From Streptococcus sp. (GTDB taxonomy: Bacteria; Bacillota; Bacilli; Lactobacillales; Streptococcaceae): DNA of 19,754 bases. Positions 1 to 8,313 of the stretch are shown piece after piece. How positions within the stretch are numbered: the stretch's first letter is position 1; each line of letters starts with the position of its first letter. The stretch spans positions 1 to 19,754 of the forward strand of contig JAPJPE010000010.1 in NCBI GenBank assembly GCA_030825825.1. Reading direction: 5' to 3'. The notes under the pieces were generated by a model that had not been told where the DNA came from, did no database searches, and saw only the letters and a list, made by a program, of their open reading frames with translations. Both the position numbers and the translations under genes were made by a program.

Positions 1-2
1 AA

Positions 3-92
3 CCAGATGGAACCTATCTCTTTAGTATCAATGCCAAGACTGGTTATTTCGTAGGAAACGGGAAAGGTCATTCAGATGCTCTGGATTATTAA
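3..92 (+). CDS. C-terminal end of an unrecognised protein (cut by window edge)
   Basis: An open frame enters from the left edge and ends at TAA 90-92. The visible 29 residues begin PDGTYLFSINAKTG and end SDALDY. The stretch is hydrophilic with a beta-like alternation and an 'NAKTG' turn. It is too short to assign a family. A rho-independent hairpin 40 bases downstream fits a real gene end. The reading frame could be chance over such a short span, but the other two forward frames hit stops within it. Confidence 0.55.
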   Translation, partial: PDGTYLFSINAKTGYFVGNGKGHSDALDY

Positions 93-131
93 TGCTTGAT
101 CAGACATCCCTTTTCTGGGAAGAAATACAAT

Positions 132-164
132 AAAAAAGGATGAACCAGAGGTTCGTCCTTTTTT
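132..164. terminator. bidirectional rho-independent terminator between the left-edge gene and luxS
   Basis: A 15-bp stem (AAAAAAGGATGAACC paired with GGTTCGTCCTTTTTT, one G-T wobble) closes a 3-base loop. It has a T-run on the plus side and an A-run on the other, so it can stop transcription from both directions. It lies between two convergent genes, 3 bases from the luxS stop codon. Confidence 0.9.
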
Positions 165-167
165 ATA

Positions 168-650
168 TCAAACAAGATGACGTTCAAAGGGATCGTCCGA
201 AATTCCTTGATCTAGAATCAGGCGACACCATTCTTTGGCTGAAAAGAGACTGTGGTCCTTGTAATTTCCACAAGACTCAATAGTTGTGCCTGGGACATTC
301 TCCCAAGTGCTGACAGATGCAATTTCTTCTAAAGAATCTTTGATTACTTTAGCAATTTCCGTACTCGAATGTTGTCCCCACATGATCATATGAAAACCGG
401 TGCGACATCCAAATGGGGAACAATCAATCATACCATCGATGCGTTTGCGAATGAGCATCGCAAGAAGGTGCTCGATCGTGTGGAGCCCTGCCGTTGGAAT
501 CGCATTTTCATTGGGCTGTACCAGACGAATATCAAAGTTAGAGATGATATCTCCTTTGGGTCCAGTTTCCTCCCCAATCAAGCGTACATAAGGAGCCTTC
601 ACAGCTGTGTGGTCCAATTCAAAACTTTCAACAATTACTTCTTTTGTCAT
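168..650 (-). CDS. luxS: S-ribosylhomocysteine lyase LuxS (AI-2 synthase)
   Basis: LuxS cleaves S-ribosylhomocysteine to homocysteine and DPD, the precursor of the quorum signal AI-2. It is the second step of S-adenosylhomocysteine recycling in the activated methyl cycle and acts in the cytosol. The metal site is complete: His57 and His61 in the HTIEH motif, and Cys127 in ESCGNYKDHS. The catalytic Cys82 sits in SPFGCRTGF. The 160-residue length is normal for the family. The frame can be extended to a TTG at 656, but AGAGGG lies 8 bases before the ATG at 650 and only about 2 from that TTG, so the ATG is the likely start. The gene is monocistronic, convergent with the left-edge gene and divergent from rny. 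The C-terminus is intact. Confidence 0.97.
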   Translation of the reverse strand: MTKEVIVESFELDHTAVKAPYVRLIGEETGPKGDIISNFDIRLVQPNENAIPTAGLHTIEHLLAMLIRKRIDGMIDCSPFGCRTGFHMIMWGQHSSTEIAKVIKDSLEEIASVSTWENVPGTTIESCGNYKDHSLFSAKEWCRLILDQGISDDPFERHLV

Positions 651-676
651 ATTCAAATCCCTCTTTGTTTTTCTTG

Positions 677-704
677 ATTATAGCATAAAAAGCGGATTCA
701 ACAA
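677..704 (-). promoter_or_regulatory. luxS promoter (extended -10)
   Basis: Read on the minus strand, TTGTTG (699-704) is followed after 16 bases by TATAAT (677-682), with a TGC extension directly ahead of the -10. It lies about 30 bases upstream of the luxS ATG, giving a short leader that includes AGAGGG. Confidence 0.75.
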
Positions 705-806
705 AGTGGAAATAGATGAATTCCTCACAGATGTTCCATGAAAGAAAAGTAGATAAAAGAACAATCGTTAAGCAAAAATATAAAAGTTTTTTCCTGTTTT
801 TTTAGA

Positions 807-835
807 TTGTTAATTTTAGTAATTTATGGTAAAAT
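807..835 (+). promoter_or_regulatory. rny promoter (extended -10)
   Basis: TTGTTA (807-812), a 17-base spacer, then TAAAAT (830-835) preceded by TGG. It lies 48 bases before the rny ATG in very AT-rich DNA. The rest of the luxS-rny gap (705-806) is AT-rich with no other clear signal. Confidence 0.7.
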
Positions 836-883
836 GTAAAAGAATTTTTAATTCAACTAATTAAATAGATTTGGGGTAAAAGC

Positions 884-2491
884 ATGAATTCTTTAATTAC
901 AGGTGTTTTTGCCGCGGTCATTGGTTTAGTCATTGGATATGTGGGAACTGCTCTTAAAATGAAAGCTTCAAAAGAAGCTGCGGAACTCACCCTTTTAAAT
1001 GCTGAACAAGAAGCAACGAATTTACGTGGACAGGCTGAACGCGAAGCCGATTTGATTTTAAAAGAGGCGAAGCATGAGTCAAGTTCACTTAAAAAAGAAG
1101 CACTTTTGGAGGCAAAGGAAGAAGCCAGAAAATATCGTGAAGAGGTCGATGCTGAGTTTAAGTCAGAACGACAAGAATTGAAGCAATTAGAAAGCCGTTT
1201 GGCAGAACGTGCTAGCAATCTTGATCGTAAAGACGACATTTTAACAAGCAAAGAACAGTCTCTTGAACACAAAGAGCAAAGTCTTACAGATAGAACTAAA
1301 CACATTGATACGCGTGAACAACAGCTGGAAGAGCTTGAACACAAGAAAGTAGAAGAACTGGAACGTGTCGCTGCTCTAAGTCAAGGAGAAGCGCGTGACA
1401 TTATTTTGAATCAGACGGAAGAGCATCTTTCAAAAGAAATTGCATCGCGAATTCGTGATGCTGAGTTGGAAGTGAAGGAACGTTCTGATAAGATGGCTAA
1501 AGACATTCTTGTCCAAGCCATGCAACGGATGGCAGGTGATTTTGTTGCTGAGCAAACAAACTCAACCGTTCATTTGCCGGACGATAGTATGAAAGGTCGG
1601 ATTATCGGTCGTGAAGGTCGCAATATTCGTACCTTTGAGAGTTTGACAGGTGTCGATGTGATTATTGATGATACGCCTGAAGTGGTGACCTTGTCAGGGT
1701 TTGATCCGATTCGTCGTGAAATCGCCCGTATGACAATGGAGAGCCTTCTCAAAGATGGTCGGATCCATCCAGCTCGTATCGAAGAGCTGGTTGAGAAGAA
1801 CCGTCAGGAAATTGATAACCGGATTCGTGAATACGGTGAAGCGGCTGCCTATGAAATTGGTGCGCCAAACCTCCATCCAGATTTGATGAAAATCATGGGA
1901 CGGTTGCAATTCCGTACTTCTTATGGTCAAAACGTTTTGCGTCACTCCATTGAAGTTGCCAAACTTTCTGGTATTATTGCTAGCGAGTTGGGTGAAAATG
2001 CTACTTTGGCACGACGTGCAGGATTCTTACATGATATCGGTAAAGCGATTGACCGTGAAGTGGAAGGAAGCCACGTCGAGATTGGGACAGAATTGGCACG
2101 GAAGTACAAGGAGCACCCAGTGGTTGTCAATACCATTGCTAGTCACCATGGTGACGTGGAACCAGAAAGTGTCATCGCAGTTATTGTCGCTGCAGCGGAT
2201 GCCTTGAGTGCAGCTCGGCCTGGAGCACGAAGTGAGTCACTTGAAAGCTACATCAAACGCTTGCAAGATCTTGAAGAAATTGCAAATAGTTTTGAAGGAG
2301 TTAAGACAAGTTTCGCCCTTCAAGCGGGACGTGAAATCCGTATTATGGTTAGCCCTGAGGCAATCAAGGATGATAAAGTGACGATCTTAGCTCATGATAT
2401 TCGTGAGAAGATCGAGTCCAATCTTGAATATCCTGGAAACATTAAGGTTACCGTTATTCGAGAATTGCGTGCAGTCGATTACGCAAAATAA
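884..2491 (+). CDS. rny: ribonuclease Y
   Basis: RNase Y is the membrane-anchored endoribonuclease that starts decay of many mRNAs in Firmicutes. The layout is canonical. Residues about 4-24 form one N-terminal membrane helix. A long charged coiled coil (about 25-200) is dominated by Glu, Lys, Arg and Gln. A KH RNA-binding domain follows, with GRIIGREGRN near 238-247. The HD metal-dependent hydrolase domain carries RHSIEVAKLSG and the HD pair in LHDIGKAID near 382. The protein ends in the expected ELRAVDYAK-type tail at 535 residues, close to the usual length. GGGG lies 8 bases before the ATG. The gene has its own promoter and terminator, so it appears to be transcribed alone. Confidence 0.97.
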   Translation: MNSLITGVFAAVIGLVIGYVGTALKMKASKEAAELTLLNAEQEATNLRGQAEREADLILKEAKHESSSLKKEALLEAKEEARKYREEVDAEFKSERQELKQLESRLAERASNLDRKDDILTSKEQSLEHKEQSLTDRTKHIDTREQQLEELEHKKVEELERVAALSQGEARDIILNQTEEHLSKEIASRIRDAELEVKERSDKMAKDILVQAMQRMAGDFVAEQTNSTVHLPDDSMKGRIIGREGRNIRTFESLTGVDVIIDDTPEVVTLSGFDPIRREIARMTMESLLKDGRIHPARIEELVEKNRQEIDNRIREYGEAAAYEIGAPNLHPDLMKIMGRLQFRTSYGQNVLRHSIEVAKLSGIIASELGENATLARRAGFLHDIGKAIDREVEGSHVEIGTELARKYKEHPVVVNTIASHHGDVEPESVIAVIVAAADALSAARPGARSESLESYIKRLQDLEEIANSFEGVKTSFALQAGREIRIMVSPEAIKDDKVTILAHDIREKIESNLEYPGNIKVTVIRELRAVDYAK

Positions 2492-2493
2492 AC

Positions 2494-2526
2494 AAAAAGC
2501 TTGAGATCTAGCATCTCAAGCTTTTT
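2494..2526 (+). terminator. rho-independent terminator after rny
   Basis: A perfect 14-bp stem (AAAAAGCTTGAGAT / ATCTCAAGCTTTTT) closes a 5-base loop, with a T-run at the 3' end, starting 2 bases after the rny stop. It separates rny from the gmk operon. The symmetric A-run could let it work in both directions. Confidence 0.92.
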
Positions 2527-2541
2527 GAATGAAAAAATCAG

Positions 2542-2570
2542 TTGAAAATTAGGCCGATTTTTGTTACACT
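2542..2570 (+). promoter_or_regulatory. promoter of the gmk-rpoZ-priA-fmt-rsmB run
   Basis: TTGAAA (2542-2547), a 17-base spacer, then TACACT (2565-2570) with a TGT extension. It lies right after the rny terminator and 27 bases before the gmk start. Confidence 0.78.
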
Positions 2571-2597
2571 AGATAGAAAGACATTGAAGGAGAAATC

Positions 2598-3230
2598 ATG
2601 GCGGATCGTGGCTTATTAATCGTATTTTCTGGCCCTTCGGGGGTTGGAAAAGGAACGGTCAGACGAGAAATTTTTGAAAACTCGGACAATCAGTTTCAGT
2701 ATTCTGTATCGATGACGACGCGTGCACAACGTCCAGGTGAAGTGGATGGTGTCGACTATTTTTTCCGTACACGTGAAGAATTTGAAGATTTGATCCGTCA
2801 AGGGCAAATGTTGGAGTACGCTGAGTACGTTGGAAATTACTATGGGACTCCTTTAACCTATGTGAATGAAACCTTGGACAAGGGAATCGATGTATTCCTT
2901 GAAATTGAAGTTCAGGGTGCCCTTCAAGTAAAGAAGAAAGTTCCAGATGCAGTTTTTATTTTCTTAACTCCGCCTGATTTGGATGAATTGCAGGATCGAT
3001 TAGTTGGTCGCGGGACAGATAGTGCAGAAGTTATTGCGCAACGGATTGAAAAAGCAAAAGAAGAAATCGCCATGATGCGTGAATATGACTACGCCATTGT
3101 GAACGACGAGGTTCCTCTTGCTGCTGAGCGTGTCAAACGTGTGATCGAAGCAGAGCATTTCCGTGTAGACCGTGTCATTGGCCATTATCTGGATATGTTA
3201 CCAAAAACACAAACTATTGTGAAGAGATAA
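2598..3230 (+). CDS. gmk: guanylate kinase
   Basis: This enzyme phosphorylates GMP (and dGMP) to GDP with ATP, an essential step in guanine nucleotide supply that also feeds (p)ppGpp metabolism. The P-loop SGPSGVGKGT is at residues 11-20. It is followed by the GMP-binding segment SMTTRAQRPGEVDGVDY and the FLEIEVQGALQVK strand typical of the family. The length of 210 residues is normal. GGAG lies 8 bases before the ATG. It is the first gene of a long same-strand run, and the short gap (25 bases) to rpoZ fits a shared transcript, as in many Firmicutes. Confidence 0.97.
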   Translation: MADRGLLIVFSGPSGVGKGTVRREIFENSDNQFQYSVSMTTRAQRPGEVDGVDYFFRTREEFEDLIRQGQMLEYAEYVGNYYGTPLTYVNETLDKGIDVFLEIEVQGALQVKKKVPDAVFIFLTPPDLDELQDRLVGRGTDSAEVIAQRIEKAKEEIAMMREYDYAIVNDEVPLAAERVKRVIEAEHFRVDRVIGHYLDMLPKTQTIVKR

Positions 3231-3255
3231 ATAATTAGAAATTAGGTATAGAAAT

Positions 3256-3570
3256 ATGATGTTAAAACCTTCTATTGATACATTGCTTGACAAAGTACCA
3301 TCAAAATATTCATTGGTCATTCTTGAGGCAAAACGGGCCCACGAATTGGAAAGTGGTGCAGTACCAACTCAAGAATTCCAATCAGTTAAATCAACATTAC
3401 AAGCGCTTGAAGAAATTGAGTCTGGAAACGTAGTTGTTCACCCGGATCCAGAAGCAAAACGTGAAGCGCTTCGTCGTCGGATTGAAGCAGAGCGGATTCG
3501 CAAAGAAGAAGAAGAGCGCAAAATTAAGGAACAAATTGCCAAAGAAAAAGAAGATGGTGAAAAAATTTAA
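3256..3570 (+). CDS. rpoZ: DNA-directed RNA polymerase omega subunit
   Basis: The omega subunit stabilises the beta-prime subunit and aids polymerase assembly. The core motif SKYSLVILEAKRAHELE and the ALEEIESGNV segment are clear. A highly charged Lys/Glu tail (about residues 73-104, ending EKEDGEKI) is the streptococcal form. The protein has 104 residues. Two ATG codons stand in tandem (3256 and 3259). The Shine-Dalgarno is poor (only AGG at 3244-3246), so translation may be modest or coupled to gmk. The gene is cotranscribed with gmk. The 87 bases between its stop and the priA GTG hold no terminator or clear signal. Confidence 0.95.
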   Translation: MMLKPSIDTLLDKVPSKYSLVILEAKRAHELESGAVPTQEFQSVKSTLQALEEIESGNVVVHPDPEAKREALRRRIEAERIRKEEEERKIKEQIAKEKEDGEKI

Positions 3571-3657
3571 GGTTGGGGCTTCTCAATCTTATTTTTTGCT
3601 ATTTAAAGGGTTCCGTGATAAAGTAAAGCTCATATGATAGAGGCTGGAGGTGAAAAA

Positions 3658-6042
3658 GTGATAGCAAAAGTCATCGTAGATGTCCCATTGATGCAGACAG
3701 ATAAACCCTATTCTTATCAGATTCCATCAGAATTTGAGGATATGGTAGAGGCAGGTATGCGAGTTCATGTCCCCTTTGGTAAAGGGAATCGCCTCATTCA
3801 AGGGATTGTGGTAGATGTTTTAGAAGAGGCAGACACAAGCGAGGAATTAAAAGCGATTGTGGAGGTCTTGGATTATACTCCGGTCTTAAATCAAGAGCAG
3901 TTCTGGTTGGCAGATCAATTACGAAAAAGTGTTTTTTCTTATAAGATTACGATTTTAAAAACCATGCTTCCTTCTCTCCTCAATTCGAGTTATGATAAGA
4001 TTTTGTATCCTCAATCTTCTTTAGACCCAACTCTCAAAGTGAAACTTTTTGGTGAAAAAAATGAAGTTTCTTTTTCTTCTCTAGATGCGGTTGATCAAGC
4101 CCAAGTGATGCGGTTGGTCAGAAAAGGAGATTTGGTACTTGAATACAAGGCCAAGGATAAGAAACAAATTAAAACAGAAAAATGGTATCGCGTTAACCAG
4201 GAAGGATTAAAAGAACTTCAACCATCAGCGAGAGCTAAAAAAAGGCTAGCATTGAAAGAGCGCCTGTTACTAGAGCAAGGGGAGCAACCCTTAGCAGGAT
4301 TGTATCAGGATTTTTCACGAGAAGTAGTGGCTTATTTTATTGATCAGGGTGTTTTAGAAATTACAGAACGAGAAGTGAATCGGGCGGCTGCATATTATGA
4401 AGGAAAAGAACAGACCCAGGCCCTGCTTTTAAATTCAGAGCAAGCAAAAGCTGTCGAAACAGTAGTTTCTCAAATTGGGAAAATATCAAAGCCTTTTTTA
4501 TTAGAAGGTGTGACTGGAAGCGGGAAAACAGAAGTTTATCTGCAGATTATTCAGGAAGTTCTAAATAAGGGGAAAACGGCTATTATGTTGGTCCCTGAGA
4601 TTTCCCTGACGCCACAGATGACGGATCGTTTTATCTCGCGTTTTGGCCAGGAAGTAGCCATTCTGCACTCGGGTTTATCAAACGGTGAGAAGTATGATCA
4701 ATGGCGGAAAGTTGAACGTGGGGAGGCTAAGGTAGTCGTTGGAGCGCGCTCAGCCATCTTTGCCCCTTTAAAAAACATCGGAGCCATCATCATTGATGAG
4801 GAGCACGAGGCTTCCTACAAACAAGATAGTAACCCACGCTACCACGCAAGGGAAGTCGCGGTCTTAAGAGCTCAGTACAATCAAGCAGTTTTGCTTCTTG
4901 GATCTGCTACACCAAGTTTAGAATCGCGGGCTCGTGCAACAAAAGGGGTTTATGAATTAATTCGTCTCACCCAACGGGCCAATCCGGCAGCCAAAATTCC
5001 AGAAGTTAAAGTCGTTGATTTTCGTGATTATATTGGCCAAAATGAAGCTGGTAACTTCACTCCGGTTCTAGTGGAAGCTATTGCTGATCGCTTGCAGAAA
5101 AAAGAGCAGGTTGTCTTGATGTTGAACCGCCGTGGTTATTCCAGCTTTGTCATGTGTCGCGAGTGTGGAACTGTAGATACTTGTCCCAATTGTGATATCT
5201 CACTGACCCTCCACATGGATACTAAAACCATGAACTGTCATTATTGTGGCTATAGCAAAGCGATTCCTCGACACTGTCCAAATTGCCAAAGTCCTTCCAT
5301 TCGTTATTACGGGACAGGAACGCAAAAAGCCTATAATGAATTACAAGAGATCTTTCCTGAAGTTAAAATTCTGCGCATGGATGTGGATACCACTCGAAAA
5401 AAAGGGAGCCACGCAGCGATATTAGATGCTTTCGGGAATGGAGAAGCGGATATTTTGTTAGGGACGCAAATGATTGCGAAGGGGTTGGATTTTCCAAATG
5501 TGACGTTAGTGGGTGTCTTGAATGCGGATACTTCTTTAAATTTACCGGATTATCGATCCTCTGAGAGAACCTTTCAACTCTTGACTCAGGTGGCAGGAAG
5601 GGCCGGACGAGCAGAGAAAGAAGGAGAGGTTATCATTCAAAGCTACAACCCCAATCATTATGCGATTCGATTTGCCAAAGACCAAGATTATGAAGGCTTT
5701 TTTGCCTATGAAATGCAGATTCGCCGGCAGTTAGGCTATACACCTTATTACTTCACAGTTGGGTTAACCCTATCCCATAAGAGTGAGGAAATGGTGATGG
5801 AGAAGTCACATCAGGTCATGGAAATTCTCCGATCTGGCTTATCTGATCAGGTCCAAATCTTAGGACCAACACCTAAACCAATTGCACGCACACATAATTT
5901 GTATCATTATCAAATCATTGTGAAATATCGTTTTGAAGAAGGCATGACACAGGTCTTGAATCAAATCTTAGAATTTACACAAGAAAGAGGCAACCAAGAT
6001 TTACGTGTCAGTATTGATAATGAACCTCAAAGTTTTATGTAA
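3658..6042 (+). CDS. priA: primosomal protein N' (replication restart helicase PriA)
   Basis: PriA is the 3'-to-5' DNA helicase that recognises stalled forks and D-loops and reloads the replisome. Domains in order: the N-terminal DNA-binding part (KVIVDVPLMQTDKPYSY), the helicase core with Walker A GVTGSGKTEVYL near residue 286 and the DEEH box near 380, then a two-zinc insertion with eight cysteines (CREC, CPNC, CHYC, CPNC; about 500-545), and the C-terminal lobe with VAGRAGRAEKEG. The start is taken at GTG 3658 because GGAGG (3646-3650) lies exactly 7 bases upstream. An in-frame ATG at 3634 has no ribosome site. This gives 794 residues, the usual size. fmt follows 11 bases later. Confidence 0.95.
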   Translation: MIAKVIVDVPLMQTDKPYSYQIPSEFEDMVEAGMRVHVPFGKGNRLIQGIVVDVLEEADTSEELKAIVEVLDYTPVLNQEQFWLADQLRKSVFSYKITILKTMLPSLLNSSYDKILYPQSSLDPTLKVKLFGEKNEVSFSSLDAVDQAQVMRLVRKGDLVLEYKAKDKKQIKTEKWYRVNQEGLKELQPSARAKKRLALKERLLLEQGEQPLAGLYQDFSREVVAYFIDQGVLEITEREVNRAAAYYEGKEQTQALLLNSEQAKAVETVVSQIGKISKPFLLEGVTGSGKTEVYLQIIQEVLNKGKTAIMLVPEISLTPQMTDRFISRFGQEVAILHSGLSNGEKYDQWRKVERGEAKVVVGARSAIFAPLKNIGAIIIDEEHEASYKQDSNPRYHAREVAVLRAQYNQAVLLLGSATPSLESRARATKGVYELIRLTQRANPAAKIPEVKVVDFRDYIGQNEAGNFTPVLVEAIADRLQKKEQVVLMLNRRGYSSFVMCRECGTVDTCPNCDISLTLHMDTKTMNCHYCGYSKAIPRHCPNCQSPSIRYYGTGTQKAYNELQEIFPEVKILRMDVDTTRKKGSHAAILDAFGNGEADILLGTQMIAKGLDFPNVTLVGVLNADTSLNLPDYRSSERTFQLLTQVAGRAGRAEKEGEVIIQSYNPNHYAIRFAKDQDYEGFFAYEMQIRRQLGYTPYYFTVGLTLSHKSEEMVMEKSHQVMEILRSGLSDQVQILGPTPKPIARTHNLYHYQIIVKYRFEEGMTQVLNQILEFTQERGNQDLRVSIDNEPQSFM

Positions 6043-6053
6043 GGAAGAAAGAA

Positions 6054-6989
6054 ATGACAAAATTAATTTTTATGGGAACGCCTGATTTTTCAGCGACGGT
6101 TTTAAAGGGATTGTTAGCAGATTCGCGCTATGAAATTTTGGCAGTTGTGACTCAACCAGACCGCAAAGTAGGTCGCAAAAAAGAGATTCGAATGACCCCG
6201 GTGAAGCAGGTAGCTTTGGAATATCAACTACCGGTTCTTCAGCCGGAGAAATTATCGGGTAGTCCAGAAATGGAAACGCTCTTATCACTGGATGCAGATG
6301 GAATTGTGACCGCTGCTTTTGGACAATTTTTACCGACAAAATTGTTGGAGAACTTTCAGTTTGCGGTGAATGTCCACGCGTCTTTATTACCTAAATATAG
6401 AGGTGGAGCTCCCATTCACTATGCCCTGATCAATGGTGACGAAGAAGCTGGGGTTACAATTATGGAAATGGTCAAGGAAATGGATGCCGGAGACATGATT
6501 GCAGCTCGTTCTCTCCCAATTTTAGATGAGGACAATGTGGGAACTTTGTTTGAAAAATTGGCAGTCCTTGGACGTGACTTACTCCTAGATACTTTGCCAG
6601 CTTACCTGGCAGGGGAGATCAAGCCATGTCCACAAGATCCAAGTTTGGTCACATTTTCACCGAATATTTTACCGGAAGAAGAGGTTTTGGACTGGACAAA
6701 AACCAATCGCCAAGTCTTTAACCAGATTCGGGGAATGAATCCTTGGCCGGTCGCTCATACGTTATTAAATGGTCAACGCTTAAAAGTCTATGAAGCTGAA
6801 CTATGCGAAGGAAATGGAAATCCAGGAGAAGTGATTGCTTTGACCAAAAAAGAGTTGCTGGTCGCTGCAGGAGAAGGCGCATTGTCCCTTAAAGTTGTGC
6901 AGCCAGCAGGAAAACCAAAAATGTCCATCACAGACTTTTTGAATGGCGCTGGCCGTCAATTGAAAGTAGGAGATCACTTTGGAAGTTAA
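6054..6989 (+). CDS. fmt: methionyl-tRNA formyltransferase
   Basis: Fmt transfers a formyl group from 10-formyl-THF to initiator Met-tRNA. The N-terminal Rossmann-like domain starts with LIFMGTPDFSATVLKGL. The catalytic triad is visible: Asn and His in NVHASLLPKYRGGAP (about residues 108-110) and Asp in KEMDAGDM (about 143-146). The C-terminal tRNA-binding OB-like domain (about 205-311) includes NQIRGMNPWP. The 311-residue length is normal. AAGGAAG precedes the ATG. Its 3' end overlaps the start of rsmB by 11 bases, pointing to translational coupling. Confidence 0.97.
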   Translation: MTKLIFMGTPDFSATVLKGLLADSRYEILAVVTQPDRKVGRKKEIRMTPVKQVALEYQLPVLQPEKLSGSPEMETLLSLDADGIVTAAFGQFLPTKLLENFQFAVNVHASLLPKYRGGAPIHYALINGDEEAGVTIMEMVKEMDAGDMIAARSLPILDEDNVGTLFEKLAVLGRDLLLDTLPAYLAGEIKPCPQDPSLVTFSPNILPEEEVLDWTKTNRQVFNQIRGMNPWPVAHTLLNGQRLKVYEAELCEGNGNPGEVIALTKKELLVAAGEGALSLKVVQPAGKPKMSITDFLNGAGRQLKVGDHFGS

Positions 6990-8292
6990 ACAAATGAATG
7001 CGCGTGAACAGATCGTTCGAGTATTAGAAGAGGTTTTTGAACAGGGGGCTTATTCTAATATTGCACTAAATCAAGCGCTAGAACACTCTCAACTTTCAGA
7101 TAAAGATAGAAGCTTTGTTACGGAAGTTGTATACGGTACTGTAGCACGGAAGATAACACTCGAGTGGTATCTCGCCCACGTAATTGAAGACCGGACGAAA
7201 TTAGATCCTTGGCTCTATTATCTTTTGATGATGAGTTTGTATCAACTTGTCTATTTAGACCGCATTCCCGATCATGCCATCGTCAATGAAGCTGTCCGGA
7301 TAGCAAAACGTCGAAAAGAAGGCAGTGAGAAGTTTGTCAATGCTATTCTTAGAAAGCTCCTCCGCGAGGGACTACCAGCTATTGATACGATCAAGCGAAA
7401 GAACAAACGTTATTCGGTAGAGTATTCCCTACCTGTATGGTTGGTCAAAGCATTGATCGAAGAATACGGTGAAGAACGTGCTTGCGCTATTTTTAAGAGT
7501 CTCTATCAGCGTAATAAATCCAGTATTCGTGTGATTGATCTGGACGAAAAAGAAGAGTTGGCTCAGCTACTCGAAGCAACCTCCTCTCTACTTGCTCCGT
7601 CCGCTCTCGTAAAAGAACAGGGACATTTTGCAGGACACTCCTTGTTTAAAGAAGGGCGCATTACTATTCAAGATGAGTCCAGTCAATTGGTGGCACCAGC
7701 TTTGGATTTGCAAGGAGATGAGTGGGTTTTAGATGCCTGTGCGGCGCCAGGTGGAAAGACGACCCACCTGGCTTCTTATCTCACAACTGGGAAAGTCACA
7801 GCCTTGGATCTCTATGACCATAAGCTCAAATTGATTCAAGAAAATGCTAATCGGCTCCATGTTGCGGACAAAATTTTGACAAAGAAGTTAGATGCGACAA
7901 AAGTCTTTGAAACATTTGGACCTGATGCTTTCGATAAAATTTTGGTGGATGCGCCTTGTTCAGGGATTGGTTTGATACGGAGAAAGCCTGATATCAAGTA
8001 CAATAAAGAGAGTGCAGATTTTGTATCTTTACAAGCTATTCAATTGGCCATTCTGGATAGTGTTTGTCAAAGTGTGCGTAAAGGTGGTATAATAGTGTAC
8101 AGTACGTGTACAATTATGGGTAAAGAGAATTTTGAAGTGGTGGACCAATTTTTGAAAAACCATCCAAATTTCGAACAAGTCCCATTGGATCACGAAAGAA
8201 AAGATATTCTTAAAAATGATTGTATCCTTATTACACCCGAATTATATGGAAGCGACGGCTTCTTTATCAGTCGTTTTAAGAGAATCTCATAA
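6979..8292 (+). CDS. rsmB: 16S rRNA (cytosine-5) methyltransferase RsmB (Sun)
   Basis: RsmB places m5C at position 967 (E. coli numbering) of 16S rRNA using SAM. The N-terminal third is a NusB-like RNA-binding fold (EVVYGTVARKITLEWYL, then DHAIVNEAVRIAK). The SAM-binding motif DACAAPGGKTTHLA and both key cysteines follow: the catalytic one in YSTCTI and the product-release one in DAPCSGIGLIRRKPD. It has 437 residues. The start is ambiguous. TTG 6979 has AGGAG 6 bases upstream and overlaps fmt; ATG 6994 has GGAAG 8 bases upstream. The TTG is kept because it gives the N-terminal length I recall for streptococcal orthologues. The 3' part also holds a promoter-like sequence for pppL (see 8064-8093). 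Confidence 0.93.
   Translation: MEVKQMNAREQIVRVLEEVFEQGAYSNIALNQALEHSQLSDKDRSFVTEVVYGTVARKITLEWYLAHVIEDRTKLDPWLYYLLMMSLYQLVYLDRIPDHAIVNEAVRIAKRRKEGSEKFVNAILRKLLREGLPAIDTIKRKNKRYSVEYSLPVWLVKALIEEYGEERACAIFKSLYQRNKSSIRVIDLDEKEELAQLLEATSSLLAPSALVKEQGHFAGHSLFKEGRITIQDESSQLVAPALDLQGDEWVLDACAAPGGKTTHLASYLTTGKVTALDLYDHKLKLIQENANRLHVADKILTKKLDATKVFETFGPDAFDKILVDAPCSGIGLIRRKPDIKYNKESADFVSLQAIQLAILDSVCQSVRKGGIIVYSTCTIMGKENFEVVDQFLKNHPNFEQVPLDHERKDILKNDCILITPELYGSDGFFISRFKRIS
8064..8093 (+). promoter_or_regulatory. candidate internal promoter for pppL-pknB, inside rsmB
   Basis: TTGTCA (8064-8069), an 18-base spacer, then a perfect TATAAT (8088-8093) preceded by TGG. It lies inside the rsmB coding region, 220 bases before the pppL start. 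It is as good a match as the other promoters in this window, but its setting in coding DNA makes it uncertain. Confidence 0.5.
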
Positions 8293-8313
8293 TATCAGGA
8301 GGAAACTGACAGT

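Noticed and set aside
530..540. GACGAATA resembling a com-box
   Set aside because: It lies within the luxS coding region, on the strand opposite to luxS, with no gene start downstream on that strand.
651..656. Upstream TTG as the luxS start (two residues longer)
   Set aside because: The ribosome site AGAGGG is only about 2 bases from the TTG but 8 from the ATG at 650, and the ATG gives the usual 160-residue LuxS.
853..1344. 163-codon open frame on the minus strand opposite the rny coiled coil
   Set aside because: It is rich in Ser, Leu, Cys and Arg, as expected from the complement of a Glu/Lys/Gln-rich coiled coil, has no ribosome site and covers the rny promoter-proximal region. It is a shadow of rny.
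3634..3657. ATG at 3634 as the priA start
   Set aside because: No Shine-Dalgarno precedes it, while GGAGG lies inside this extension at the ideal distance from GTG 3658.
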